Source: Clostridia bacterium (GTDB taxonomy: Bacteria > Bacillota > Clostridia > Christensenellales > Aristaeellaceae). Taken from it: a stretch of 64,000 nt of DNA. Where the stretch lies: positions 1 to 64,000 of the forward strand of contig JAFQKQ010000038.1 in assembly GCA_017396845.1 (NCBI GenBank), given 5' to 3'. How positions within the stretch are numbered: position 1 is the stretch's first letter; each line of letters begins with the position of its first letter. The notes under the pieces were generated by a model. That model worked only from the letters and a program-made list of their open reading frames with translations. It was not told the origin of the DNA and did not search any database. The position numbers and the translations under genes are program-made. Positions 8,382 to 17,637 of the stretch are shown piece after piece.

Positions 8382-8420
8382 AAAAAGCAGCCACCCTTAC
8401 TGCAAGGGAGGCTGCTTTTT
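8382..8420. terminator. Bidirectional terminator, esterase and SGNH hydrolase
   Basis: AAAAAGCAGCC (8382-8392) pairs with GGCTGCTTTTT (8410-8420), with an inner CCCTT/AAGGG extension. It has T-runs on both strands and lies between two convergent genes. Confidence 0.8.
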
Positions 8421-8452
8421 CTATGCCGCTTTTTCCGTATTGCCCGTCGCCG

Positions 8453-9100
8453 TCAGGCCATCTCACGAACCGCATTCAGCACTTCGTCTTTGATCATCTT
8501 CATACCCTTCACCGTGGGGTGTCCCGCAGCTTTATCAATATCCGTAAATCTCACATAATCTATTCCGTAATGCCCGCAGGCAGTTTCCATGCCGGAGGCC
8601 ACTTCTTCTTTAAGTTCGGTATTGATAAGCCAAATGATCCGGGCTTTCGGAAGTTCTTCCTTCAGCCTTTTCATAAAGAAACACACGGCGGGCAGTACGT
8701 TGTGAAGATCCTGCTTTTCCCAGTCCGAATACTGAAGACGTCCTACGTTCACATCCGCCCAGCTGTCGTTCGTTCCGCCGAATACGAAAACGGCGTCTAT
8801 ATCCTTGCCTTCAAAGAAATTCTCTTCCGCATACCGATTCAGGCGATATATGAAGGACGACGAACGGGAACAATCGGTGTTGTTGTAGCCCGTATAGCAA
8901 ATGGTCGAGCCCGACCAGCTGTCGTTCATTACGATTTCAGCGCCGATTTCATCCGTAAGCCTTTTCCACCAGGTTTCGTTCACGCGTCTGACGTCCGTTA
9001 TGGTGTGATCTTTCGTATAATACGCCGCATATCCCTTCGGAATATAGCCTTCAAATGTGGAATAGCTGTCTCCGAAAATCATTATGCGCTTCATATCCAT
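8453..9100 (-). CDS. SGNH/GDSL-type hydrolase
   Basis: This 215-residue protein has the SGNH blocks in order: GDSYS with the nucleophile Ser12, SGS (block II region), GGTND (108-112, block III) and a C-terminal HPT histidine. Such enzymes are esterases or carbohydrate deacetylases. I chose ATG 9100 because GAAGGA lies 6 bases before it; a longer frame starting near 9169 would overlap the transporter gene. No signal peptide is present. It is 37 bases downstream of the EamA transporter gene and probably cotranscribed with it. Confidence 0.8.
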   Translation of the reverse strand: MDMKRIMIFGDSYSTFEGYIPKGYAAYYTKDHTITDVRRVNETWWKRLTDEIGAEIVMNDSWSGSTICYTGYNNTDCSRSSSFIYRLNRYAEENFFEGKDIDAVFVFGGTNDSWADVNVGRLQYSDWEKQDLHNVLPAVCFFMKRLKEELPKARIIWLINTELKEEVASGMETACGHYGIDYVRFTDIDKAAGHPTVKGMKMIKDEVLNAVREMA

Positions 9101-9137
9101 GTTTTTTCCTTCTTTCCTGCGTTTTCCGGCTTGGTTC

Positions 9138-10013
9138 TCATTTACTCTTCCGGGGAATCTCATTAACAAGTGTAAACCCGAGAATCAGAAGTCCGCCGAT
9201 TGCCTGATATACGGTAAACGGTTCCGTCAGAATCAAAACCGAAGCCAGCACCGCAAACAGCGGATCTATATAGCTGAGTATCGCGACCTTCTGTCCCGAA
9301 AGCTCCTTAATGGAGGTAAAATACATGCAGTAGGTGATTCCCGTATGCACAATACCTACGATCAGAAGCATGATAATCCCTTTTGCATGCACATCCATGA
9401 TGCTCATGCCGCCCGTAAGCAGCACATACGGAATCAGCACCAGCGCCGCCGCTACAAACTGCAGAAAGGTTCTTTGAATGCCGCCGATTTTTTTAATGGA
9501 CTTGTTGAGAAGGATTACCGTCGCATACAGACACGCCGCGCCCAGTCCCAGAAGAATACCCTTTAAGTGGCTGCTTCCCTTGGAAAGGTCGCCCGTTCCC
9601 GTGATGAGCACAAGTCCCAATGTAGAAAACGCAAAGCAAATCCAGCTTTTCGCCGTCATCTTCTCCCGAAACAATATCGGGCATACAATCGTCACAATGA
9701 CCGGAGCAAAATAGTAGCTTAAGGTGGCTACGGACACCGTGGTATAGTTATACGCCTCAAAAAGAAGGATCCAGTTAAACGCCATCGCCGCGCCGGATAT
9801 AATTAAGAGTACGCCTTCCTTTCCAAGCGTCCGAAGGCTGATCTTCTGCCCGGATATCAGCAAAAAAAGCCCTAAAAGCACGCTCGCCATTGCCGCCCGG
9901 TACAGCGCAATCTCGCCGGAGGGCAGCGGTATGCTCTTTACAAATAAACCTATGGAACCGAATATCAGCATCGACAGGATCATCATGATCCTTGCGCGGT
10001 TTTCCCTGTTCAT
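9138..10013 (-). CDS. EamA/DMT-family membrane transporter
   Basis: This 291-residue protein has about ten hydrophobic segments arranged as two EamA repeats (about 8-140 and 150-285). Each repeat carries the family's conserved small-residue helices and a late glutamate-proline (TEPFT near 263). Drug/metabolite transporters of this type export or import small metabolites; the substrate is unknown. It follows the uridine kinase gene by 12 bases, so they form one transcription unit. Confidence 0.85.
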   Translation of the reverse strand: MNRENRARIMMILSMLIFGSIGLFVKSIPLPSGEIALYRAAMASVLLGLFLLISGQKISLRTLGKEGVLLIISGAAMAFNWILLFEAYNYTTVSVATLSYYFAPVIVTIVCPILFREKMTAKSWICFAFSTLGLVLITGTGDLSKGSSHLKGILLGLGAACLYATVILLNKSIKKIGGIQRTFLQFVAAALVLIPYVLLTGGMSIMDVHAKGIIMLLIVGIVHTGITYCMYFTSIKELSGQKVAILSYIDPLFAVLASVLILTEPFTVYQAIGGLLILGFTLVNEIPRKSK

Positions 10014-10025
10014 TAAGTGCGCTTC

Positions 10026-10640
10026 CTATCCCTTTACCTGTCCGGCATTGATATAAAATGCGAGTATATCGCTGATTTTGGCATTCTTGCCGCCGCCCGC
10101 AACGATCAGGTCGGCAAAGTCGATGTAGTTTCTGATATACTTATCATACATCGGCTTTACCGTGGACAGGTACTGCTCGGCAATGCCCGTAATCTCGCGG
10201 TCGCGCTCCGTGATATCGCGGCATACGCGGCGCAGAAGGCAGATATCGGGATCGACGCGGATAAAGATTTTGAAATCCATAAGATTTCGTAAGCGCTCGT
10301 CGTAAAAGGCGTGAATGCCTTCTATAATCAGCGTCTCGGCGGGGTCAATATATTCGCCCTTGGCGTCCGCACGGCAATGATGCGCGTAATCATACGCCTT
10401 TCGGGTGATGCGCTTTCCCTCCCGAAGCTGCTTTACATCATACAAAAGTTCATCATGCTCGAACACATGCGGCTCGTCGTAATTGATTTTTGCGCGCTCG
10501 TCAAACGGCAGATACGCATGATCGCGGTAATACGCATCCTGATTGATGAGTATGGTCCGTCCCTTTATTTTACACTGTAATTCCTTGGCCAGCGTGGATT
10601 TCCCGCTGCCGCTCGCGCCGCAAATTCCGATAATCAGCAT
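10026..10640 (-). CDS. udk: Uridine kinase-like protein
   Basis: This 204-residue P-loop kinase has Walker A GASGSGKST (8-16), the QDAYYRD substrate motif, and an EGIHAFYDERLR segment like Udk/phosphoribulokinase proteins. It also has an RRVCRDITERDRE lid. Uridine kinase phosphorylates uridine and cytidine with ATP or GTP in pyrimidine salvage. The length fits Udk, but divergent uridine kinase-like proteins of unknown substrate share these motifs. A GGGAAGAGAG ribosome binding site precedes the ATG. Confidence 0.78.
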   Translation of the reverse strand: MLIIGICGASGSGKSTLAKELQCKIKGRTILINQDAYYRDHAYLPFDERAKINYDEPHVFEHDELLYDVKQLREGKRITRKAYDYAHHCRADAKGEYIDPAETLIIEGIHAFYDERLRNLMDFKIFIRVDPDICLLRRVCRDITERDREITGIAEQYLSTVKPMYDKYIRNYIDFADLIVAGGGKNAKISDILAFYINAGQVKG

Positions 10641-10671
10641 GTTTCTCTCTTCCCTTCGTCAAGCGTATTTC

Positions 10672-11550
10672 CTATTCCTCAGATGCCAAAAGTTCGTCGA
10701 TTATCTGCAAAAGCATTTCCGGGCTCAAATAACCCTCGTAAAAGCCGAGATTTTTCCCCTCTCCGTCCACGAAATAGGTGCTGGGGATATATGTAATGTT
10801 CTGTAAAAACGGCAGTATCAGCGCTTGATTGGCAACCCAATTCTCGTATTCCACATTGGCAGCGCCAATATGCTTCATGGCCAATTCCGTACTCTGACCT
10901 TCGGTCACATCCGTAACAATGCCCACAAACCCGACGCCCGAGCCTCTGAGACTTCTTTCCGCATCGGCATACCCAGGCATCGCTTCGATGCAGGTCGGGC
11001 AGTATGTGCCCCAGATGTTTACGATTGTAAGACGGTTGTTTAAAAATACCTCCGCAGCATTTTTTGTTTCTCCGTTTACATTTGTTACAGAGAAATCCCA
11101 ATATTCCTCATTGGAGCGGAAGCTGATATCGTCTGAGGGATCCTGAAACGCCTCTATAACCGCGGCATAGGGTTGTCCGTCCGCTTCGGCGTTCATATAG
11201 CATTCCAATATATGCTCTCCCTTTTCGATTGTATAATACGGCGCAGAGCAGCCGTCCGGCGTATACGGTTCAGACGCATTTCTTATCACGAGCCTGAACA
11301 ACTCTATACCCTTTTCCTCCGCCTGATAAGAAAGCGTCAGCTGACTTCTCTGTTCATCCTCGTCGATACTGCAGGAAATGCTTCCGGAGAGCAGCATCTC
11401 CTCCCAGCTTGTATCCACATAAACTTCCGCATAAAAATTGCTGAGCGGTATATAGTATCGATAAACGCCCGTGGGCTCGCCGACGGCGGATGGTAAAACC
11501 AGCGCGCAAACCAGCAGCAGCACCGCTGTCATTTTTCCGAAACGCTTCAT
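10672..11550 (-). CDS. Secreted TlpA/ResA-like thioredoxin-fold protein with long N-terminal domain
   Basis: This 292-residue protein starts at ATG 11550 after GAGGTGA; a longer frame to 11601 is unlikely. A signal peptide (MKRFGKMTAVLLLVCALVLP) is followed by about 140 residues with no family I recognise. A C-terminal thioredoxin-like domain has WGTYCPTC (active cysteines at 184 and 187) and the downstream cis-proline region TYIPSTYFVD. TlpA-type proteins reduce disulfides in extracytoplasmic proteins. The N-terminal domain could be a substrate-binding or lineage-specific module. Confidence 0.78.
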   Translation of the reverse strand: MKRFGKMTAVLLLVCALVLPSAVGEPTGVYRYYIPLSNFYAEVYVDTSWEEMLLSGSISCSIDEDEQRSQLTLSYQAEEKGIELFRLVIRNASEPYTPDGCSAPYYTIEKGEHILECYMNAEADGQPYAAVIEAFQDPSDDISFRSNEEYWDFSVTNVNGETKNAAEVFLNNRLTIVNIWGTYCPTCIEAMPGYADAERSLRGSGVGFVGIVTDVTEGQSTELAMKHIGAANVEYENWVANQALILPFLQNITYIPSTYFVDGEGKNLGFYEGYLSPEMLLQIIDELLASEE

Positions 11551-11683
11551 ATTATCAGTCACCTCTTTTGTTTTTATTTCGATTTTTATCATAACACACA
11601 CGGATTTCCTGCGTCAAGTGCGTAATGTTCATAAAACCGCCTGCAAATTCATTTAATAAAATCCGTTCATCCCGCCATTCGCT

Positions 11684-12562
11684 TCACGCGCCCGCCTCGT
11701 CAAGCAGCACTCTTTCAAGCGCATCCGCAAGATACGGCATACCATTTAACGCCTGCGCAAGCGTGTTCTCGTTGTGCCCTACTTCAATCAGCATTGATTT
11801 CGGCGACAGATGCTGATTGTATCTGCCGTCCTTCACCATAACCGCCCTGCAAAGCCCCGGAACAAGCTCGTTTACTGCGCTTGTGAGCCTCTGCGCAAGC
11901 GCATAGTTTTCCGCATAAAAAGGCTTCTCCTCAAAGCCTTCGCCGTTTCCGACCAAAAACATGAGCCTTGCAAAGTCCCCTTCGTCCGTCACCAGGCTGA
12001 ACGGATTTCCGCTGCCGTTTTTGTTGTAGGCGTCCCTGTGGATATCAATAAAAACATCGATTTCGCCCGCGTACTTTTCCATTGTTTCAAGCGAGCGGGT
12101 ATAGGCTGTGGAAAGATCGTTCAGTTCATGATCGGTTTTATCATGTATCACAGAAAATCCTCTTTCCGTTAAAAGCTCCGTGAGCACTTCTCCGACTTTG
12201 GTCACGTTGTGGCGGCTGTCCTTTGTCCGCCATGCAGAGGTTTCCACATATTCATCCTCTTTCACCTGGCAATACGCCTCGTGCGTATGCGTATGATATA
12301 TAAGCACCCTCGGCGCCGCCTTTTGCTTTTTCACAAGCTCCGCCCGCATACCCTCTTCATCGGGTTTTGCAAAAACAGCGGAAGCGGAGACTGTCATCGC
12401 CTCCGCTTCCATTTGCACGTATTGTGTCTGATTCATGACCCCGGTCGTCTTTTCATTCCTTGTCAGGCCCATAGCAAGATATATCAAAAGCAAAATCAAA
12501 ACCGCCGCAAGCAAAACACCGGCCAGCAAATGCTTAAGGCGCACAACATGAATGCGTACCAT
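11684..12562 (-). CDS. spoIIP: Stage II sporulation protein P
   Basis: This 292-residue protein has an N-terminal transmembrane anchor (about 10-31). Its extracytoplasmic catalytic domain begins with VLIYHTHTHEAY, followed by the conserved DIHRDAY segment and the C-terminal LIEVGHNENT block. SpoIIP is an amidase/endopeptidase that, with SpoIID and SpoIIM, thins septal peptidoglycan during engulfment. It sits downstream of recN, where Bacillus carries spoIVB and spo0A. It has its own sigma-A-like promoter (12593-12621), so timing by a forespore or mother-cell factor is not evident. Confidence 0.9.
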   Translation of the reverse strand: MVRIHVVRLKHLLAGVLLAAVLILLLIYLAMGLTRNEKTTGVMNQTQYVQMEAEAMTVSASAVFAKPDEEGMRAELVKKQKAAPRVLIYHTHTHEAYCQVKEDEYVETSAWRTKDSRHNVTKVGEVLTELLTERGFSVIHDKTDHELNDLSTAYTRSLETMEKYAGEIDVFIDIHRDAYNKNGSGNPFSLVTDEGDFARLMFLVGNGEGFEEKPFYAENYALAQRLTSAVNELVPGLCRAVMVKDGRYNQHLSPKSMLIEVGHNENTLAQALNGMPYLADALERVLLDEAGA

Positions 12563-12592
12563 GATTCATCCCCCTCATAACCAATTTATCTG

Positions 12593-12621
12593 ATTATATT
12601 CGGGGGCCATCCGTTTTACAA
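12593..12621 (-). promoter_or_regulatory. Promoter of spoIIP
   Basis: TTGTAA (12621-12616), 17 bases and TATAAT (12598-12593) on the minus strand. It lies in the 63-base gap between recN and spoIIP. Confidence 0.55.
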
Positions 12622-12625
12622 CCGA

Positions 12626-14329
12626 TTACGCTTCGAACCTTCGCTTTTTAAGCGCCTGCGCAGAAGACAGCATATTGACCGCATGCATGCGCCCGCTTTC
12701 GCCTTCGTCCGCGCCGCCGACAAGCCTTGCAATTTCGCCTATGCGCCCTTCCTCCGTAAGCTTTCTGACCGACGATCCCGTGTGCTCGCCCGTCACCGTC
12801 TTTTCCACCAAATAATGGTTATCGCCAAGCGCCGCAATCTGGGCAAGATGCGTTACGCAAATCACCTGACGGCTCTTTCCAAGCATACACATCTTTTCAC
12901 CCACCGTCTGCGCCATGCGCCCGGAAATACCGGTATCAATTTCGTCGAAAATCATGGTGTCTACGCCCTCGTTTTCGGCGGAAATCGCTTTGATGGCCAG
13001 CATGATGCGCGAAAGCTCGCCGCCGGAGGCAATGGAGGACAGGGGTTTCATGGGCTCGCCGGGGTTGGGCGAAATGATAAACTCCACATCGTCCGCGCCG
13101 TCTGACTGCGGCGTTTTTCTTATTTCAAACCGCGCGTCAAAGCGCGTGCGCCCCATACCGAGATCGGAAAGCTGCCCGATCACTCTTTGACAAAGTTCCT
13201 GAGCCGCCCGTTTTCTCGCATCGGTAAGCGCTTCGCAAGCCTTTAAAAGCCTCGTTTTCTCGTTTTTCAGCGAATCCTCCAGCTCTTCCCGCGCTTCATC
13301 CGCCCGCGAAAGGCGTTTAAGCTCCTCGCCCGCCTTTTTCCCGAACTCGATTACATCCTTAAGCTCCGGGCCGTATTTGCGCTTGAGCCGCTTGATCAGA
13401 TCCAGCCTGTCCGCCGTCTTTTCCGCCTCTGAGGGATCGAATTCCGTCTCCTCGGAAGCGTCCTGAAGTTCATATCCCACATCCGTAACGGTGTAATATA
13501 TTTCGTCGAGCCTTGCCGCCAGCTGGCGGTATCTTTCATCGATATCTTCAATCGAGCGCATGGCATCCAGTGCCCGCTTGATGCTCTCCTGCGCGCTGAT
13601 GCTCTTTCCGCCGATGTATACGCGCTCATATGCGGTTCTAAGGTGGCTTGAAATCTTCTCCGCATTCTCGTAGAGGCGGTTTTTCTGCTCAAGCGCCTCT
13701 TCCTCATCCTCTTTAAGCTTCGCCCCGGTTATCTCCTTCACCTGAAATGACAGGGAATCAAACCGCCTGGCGCGCTCCGATTCGTCCACATTCAGCTTTT
13801 CAAGCTGCCTTCGGATATCCGAATATGCCTGATACGCATCCTGCGCACCTGCTTTCAGTACAGAAATCTCCTCCGCGCCGAAGCTGTCCAGAAAATCGAT
13901 ATGCCTTTCGCTGTCTATCAGCGCCTGATGCTCGTGCTGTCCGTGAAGATCCACAAGGAACGCCGTGAACGTTTTGATCTGTGAAAGCAGAAGCATCGCG
14001 CCGTTTACGCGGCACACGTTTCTTCCGCTTCTGGTGATCTCTCTGGATACCTCCGCAAGCCCGTCCTGCGTATCTACGCCCAGTTCATTGAGGTATCTGA
14101 CCGCATTTTCGTTTCCGGCTATATCAAACAGCGCGCGGACGCATGCGCGTTCTTCGCCCGTTCGAATCAGATCCCTGTCTGCGCGGCCGCCCAGCGCCAG
14201 ATTCACACAGTCGACCACAATCGACTTTCCTGCGCCCGTTTCGCCCGTAAGCACATTAAGCCCCCGACCGAATTCGATCCGGAGGCGCTCAATCAGGGCA
14301 ATATTCTGTATATTTAATTCCAAAAGCAT
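12626..14329 (-). CDS. recN: DNA repair protein RecN
   Basis: This 567-residue SMC-like ATPase has Walker A GETGAGKS (29-36), a central coiled-coil region rich in charged heptads (about 150-360), and the C-terminal signature SGGELSR followed by Walker B MIFDEIDTGISG. RecN acts at double-strand breaks, bridging DNA for recombinational repair. The length fits the family. It follows argR by 41 bases, as in other Firmicutes. Confidence 0.96.
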   Translation of the reverse strand: MLLELNIQNIALIERLRIEFGRGLNVLTGETGAGKSIVVDCVNLALGGRADRDLIRTGEERACVRALFDIAGNENAVRYLNELGVDTQDGLAEVSREITRSGRNVCRVNGAMLLLSQIKTFTAFLVDLHGQHEHQALIDSERHIDFLDSFGAEEISVLKAGAQDAYQAYSDIRRQLEKLNVDESERARRFDSLSFQVKEITGAKLKEDEEEALEQKNRLYENAEKISSHLRTAYERVYIGGKSISAQESIKRALDAMRSIEDIDERYRQLAARLDEIYYTVTDVGYELQDASEETEFDPSEAEKTADRLDLIKRLKRKYGPELKDVIEFGKKAGEELKRLSRADEAREELEDSLKNEKTRLLKACEALTDARKRAAQELCQRVIGQLSDLGMGRTRFDARFEIRKTPQSDGADDVEFIISPNPGEPMKPLSSIASGGELSRIMLAIKAISAENEGVDTMIFDEIDTGISGRMAQTVGEKMCMLGKSRQVICVTHLAQIAALGDNHYLVEKTVTGEHTGSSVRKLTEEGRIGEIARLVGGADEGESGRMHAVNMLSSAQALKKRRFEA

Positions 14330-14374
14330 ACTTACAATCGCTTCTTATAATGTTTTGTCTTTTTTTCGTATCTG

Positions 14375-14833
14375 TCAGCTGCGGTTTCCGATCAGGTCGC
14401 GGAAGCGGGCGATCACATCGTCCACATCCTCAATGTTTCGAATAATCACGAGAATAGTATTGTCTCCCGCAATGGTTCCGATGATTTCCGGCCACTTTAA
14501 TCCGTCAATCGCTTCCGCCGCAGACGGCGCAGATGCAGACAGCGTTTTAAGCACAATCAGATTCCCCGCGCCCGCAATCGACATTACGGATTCGGTGAAA
14601 ATTCGTATAAACCGATCGTTGATTCCCTTTTCCGCGCGTTCCGCCGTGGCATAGCGGTAAACGCCTTCCTCGGAAAGCACTTTAAGCAGCCTGAGCTCCT
14701 TAATATCGCGCGAAACCGTCGCCTGGGTTACGTTCACTCCGTGCTGACGGAGCTCTTCTGCCAGCTCTTCCTGCGTTTCAATGTTCTTCGATTCAATGAT
14801 TTCAAGGATCATGGCGTGTCTCATCGTTTTCAT
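14375..14833 (-). CDS. argR: Arginine repressor ArgR/AhrC
   Basis: This 152-residue protein starts at ATG 14833 after GGAGGCG. The N-terminal winged helix has the VTQATVSRDIKELRL signature. The C-terminal oligomerisation and arginine-binding domain contains GTIAGDNTILVI. ArgR hexamers use arginine as corepressor to control arginine biosynthesis and catabolism. The genomic position between tlyA and recN is the conserved Firmicutes arrangement. A promoter candidate lies at 14922-14951. Confidence 0.95.
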   Translation of the reverse strand: MKTMRHAMILEIIESKNIETQEELAEELRQHGVNVTQATVSRDIKELRLLKVLSEEGVYRYATAERAEKGINDRFIRIFTESVMSIAGAGNLIVLKTLSASAPSAAEAIDGLKWPEIIGTIAGDNTILVIIRNIEDVDDVIARFRDLIGNRS

Positions 14834-14921
14834 TTGGGTACGCCTCCATCTATATAAATGCGGATCTCCACAAAAAAACACATCGGTACTGCTTCAAAAA
14901 CCGACCAAAGCCTTTTTTTCT

Positions 14922-14951
14922 ATTGTATACCACAAACGTATTCTTAAACAA
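14922..14951 (-). promoter_or_regulatory. Candidate promoter of argR
   Basis: TTGTTT (14951-14946), 18 bases and TACAAT (14927-14922) on the minus strand, in the 130-base gap between tlyA and argR. Confidence 0.5.
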
Positions 14952-14963
14952 GTTTTTCCTTCA

Positions 14964-15770
14964 TTATTTAACAAATTTGTCATATGCTCGGCAAATCACG
15001 TCATCAATTGTATCAAATTCGAAAGATCGGCAAACTTCGAGGGAATTCCTGATCAGGAGCAGAAATTCGATATTTCCCTCCGGCCCCTGTATCGGAGAAA
15101 AGTCGAGCCCTTCGATGGTTTTTCCACTCTTAAGCACAAATTCGGCAATATCCCTGACAACCGCTTCATGCACGCGCCTTTCCCGCACCACACCTTTCTC
15201 GCCCACATCTTCCTTGGCCGCCTCAAACTGCGGCTTGATGAGCGCAACAAACTGCGCGTTTTCCTTAAGCACGGAAAATATTGCGGGCAACACGGCCTTA
15301 AGCGATATAAATGAAACATCCGTCGCGCCGAACTGCGGCATTTCGTCAAACATATCCGCCGTTAAAAAACGCGCGTTTGTTCGTTCCATGCATGTAACGC
15401 GGGGATTGGAGCGAATGCGCCAATCGAGTAGGTTGTAGCCTACGTCAATGGAATAAACGCGCTTTGCGCCGCTTCTGAGCATGACGTCTGAAAAACCGCC
15501 GGTTGAAGCGCCCACATCCATGCAGACGAGGTCTTTTACATCAAGCCCGAATACCTCCATCGCCTTTTTGAGCTTTTTGGCGCCCCGGCTCACATACGCG
15601 TCCGTTTCGCCTTTGATTGAAAGCTGCGCGTCTTTTTTCACGCTCTCGGAGGGCTTTACAATCTTCTGCGTACCCAAAAGCACGCGCCCCTCCATTACGA
15701 GCGCGCGCGCCATTTCAATCGTAGGCGCAAGCCCCATTTTTACAAGCCTTTCATCGGCACGAAGCGGCAT
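14964..15770 (-). CDS. tlyA: TlyA-family rRNA 2'-O-methyltransferase
   Basis: This 268-residue protein has an N-terminal S4 RNA-binding domain (about 1-60: RADERLVKMGLA) followed by an FtsJ-type methyltransferase domain. That domain has the SAM motif DVGASTGGFSD (about 85-95) and the LIKPQFEA block. TlyA methylates 16S and 23S rRNA cytidines; older annotations call it hemolysin A. It overlaps the end of dxs by 20 bases. The order dxs-tlyA-argR-recN is conserved in Firmicutes. Confidence 0.93.
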   Translation of the reverse strand: MPLRADERLVKMGLAPTIEMARALVMEGRVLLGTQKIVKPSESVKKDAQLSIKGETDAYVSRGAKKLKKAMEVFGLDVKDLVCMDVGASTGGFSDVMLRSGAKRVYSIDVGYNLLDWRIRSNPRVTCMERTNARFLTADMFDEMPQFGATDVSFISLKAVLPAIFSVLKENAQFVALIKPQFEAAKEDVGEKGVVRERRVHEAVVRDIAEFVLKSGKTIEGLDFSPIQGPEGNIEFLLLIRNSLEVCRSFEFDTIDDVICRAYDKFVK

Positions 15771-17619
15771 TTATTTCCTCCTCACACATCTTCTGCACAT
15801 ATTCGCAAACCGAATTTGCATCCATATTCAACATCTGCATCTGTTCCGAAACGCTCGCATGCGCGATAAACGCATCCTTTACGCCGATGATATGCACGCG
15901 GCCGCCCGCGTTCTTTACGGAAAACGCATTCACGCCCTCGCCGAAGCCGCCCGAAACCGCGCCGTCTTCAAGAACAAAAATCCTTTTGTAATTCCGCACA
16001 GCTTTTAAAAGCATATCTTCGTCCATGGGCTTTATAAATCTTGCGTTTATTACGCCGATCTTTACGTCCTTTTTGATCAGCATATCCTGCGCGTCCAGCG
16101 CATTTTTCAGCATTCTGCCCCCGGCAATGATCACGCCGTCCGTACCCTTTGAAATCTCCTGCCACTGACCGATTGAGAAGGTATCTTCTCTTTCGTCGTC
16201 CTTCATTTCTTTAGGATACCTAATGGCCATGGGGCCGTTATATTCAAGGCTCAGATCAATCATGCGCCGCATTTCGCTTCCGTCGGACGGACATGCAAGC
16301 GTGAGGTTTGGAACCGAGCGCAAAAAGCCGATATCAAAAACGCCCTGATGCGTTTCTCCGTCCGCGCCGTTTAAGCCTGCGCGGTCGACCAGGAATGTAA
16401 CATTTGCGCCGTTTAAGCACGCGTCCATCATCACCTGATCATACGCCCTCTGAAGAAACGTGGAATATACAGCGACAAAAGGCTTCAGCCCGTTAAGCGC
16501 CATGCCGGCAGCCATCGCCACCGCATGCTCCTCCGCAATACCTACGTCAAAGCATCTTTCGGGAAACGCCTTTTTAAACGCCTTAAGCCCCGTTCCGTTC
16601 AGCATCGCAGCCGTGACCGCAACTATTCGCGTATCCTTCCCGGCACTACGCACAAGATGCTGCGCAGCAATCTCCCCCGCGCTCTTTGCGGCGCTCTTTC
16701 TCGCCTCTCCGGAATCCACAAAGAACGGCGCGATGCCATGATACCTGTCCGGTCTCTCCTCCGCCTTCAGATATCCGCGCCCCTTCTGCGTAACCACATG
16801 AATGACCACGGGGCCGTCCGCTTCCTTGGCCTTATCAAAAACCTTGATCATTTCGCCGATATTGTTTCCGTCGATCGGACCCAAATACTCAATCCCCAGC
16901 GAATTAAAGAATGTATCGCTGATAAACAGCGATTTCACGGAGTCGCGAAGGCGAATCAATACTCTTGTAAGCCTGTCGCCCAGTCTCGGAAGCTTTGTCA
17001 GAAGTCTGCGTACAGACTGCTTGAACGAGCGGTAAAAGCTGCTCTGGCGCATATGGGTAAGATGCATTGACAATGCGCCCACGTTTTTGGAAATGCTCAT
17101 TTCATTATCATTCAAAACGATAATCAGCTTTGTCTTGCTCTGCCCCGCATCGTTCAGCGCTTCATAGCACATGCCGCCGGTCAACGCGCCGTCTCCGACA
17201 ACCGCAACGATATGATTGCTTTCTCCCTGCAAATCCCGCGCCCGCGCCATGCCCAAGGCAAGCGATAAAGCGTCCGAGGCATGACCTGCGTTTACGCAAT
17301 CGTATTCGCTCTCCTCCATCCGCGGAAATCCGCTGAGCCCGTCCTTTTGCCTGAGGGTTTTCATGAGCGAAAAGCGCCCGGTGAGCATTTTGTGCGCGTA
17401 CGCCTGATGCCCAACATCAAATAAAAGCTTATCCCTCGGCGCATCGAACGCCGAATGAAGCGCGATTGTCAGTTCCACCACGCCAAGATTCGAGGCAAGA
17501 TGCCCGCCGGTCTCGGAGACCGTTTCGATGAGCGAACGCCGGATTTCATCGGCAAGCGCGCATTTTTCCGCTTCCGACAGCCGTTTTACCTGCTCCGGCG
17601 ATTTTATACTTTCAAGCAT
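15751..17619 (-). CDS. dxs: 1-deoxy-D-xylulose-5-phosphate synthase
   Basis: This 622-residue thiamine-diphosphate enzyme condenses pyruvate with glyceraldehyde 3-phosphate, the first step of the MEP isoprenoid pathway. Visible motifs are FDVGHQAYAHK, the TPP-binding GDGALTGG, and the transketolase-like pyrimidine and C-terminal domains (EEHAV; DRAGLNGADG). Length and motif order are normal. It sits 18 bases downstream of ispA, so both isoprenoid genes are cotranscribed. Confidence 0.97.
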   Translation of the reverse strand: MLESIKSPEQVKRLSEAEKCALADEIRRSLIETVSETGGHLASNLGVVELTIALHSAFDAPRDKLLFDVGHQAYAHKMLTGRFSLMKTLRQKDGLSGFPRMEESEYDCVNAGHASDALSLALGMARARDLQGESNHIVAVVGDGALTGGMCYEALNDAGQSKTKLIIVLNDNEMSISKNVGALSMHLTHMRQSSFYRSFKQSVRRLLTKLPRLGDRLTRVLIRLRDSVKSLFISDTFFNSLGIEYLGPIDGNNIGEMIKVFDKAKEADGPVVIHVVTQKGRGYLKAEERPDRYHGIAPFFVDSGEARKSAAKSAGEIAAQHLVRSAGKDTRIVAVTAAMLNGTGLKAFKKAFPERCFDVGIAEEHAVAMAAGMALNGLKPFVAVYSTFLQRAYDQVMMDACLNGANVTFLVDRAGLNGADGETHQGVFDIGFLRSVPNLTLACPSDGSEMRRMIDLSLEYNGPMAIRYPKEMKDDEREDTFSIGQWQEISKGTDGVIIAGGRMLKNALDAQDMLIKKDVKIGVINARFIKPMDEDMLLKAVRNYKRIFVLEDGAVSGGFGEGVNAFSVKNAGGRVHIIGVKDAFIAHASVSEQMQMLNMDANSVCEYVQKMCEEEINAASCR

Positions 17620-17637
17620 ACCTTTTTCCTTAATTCA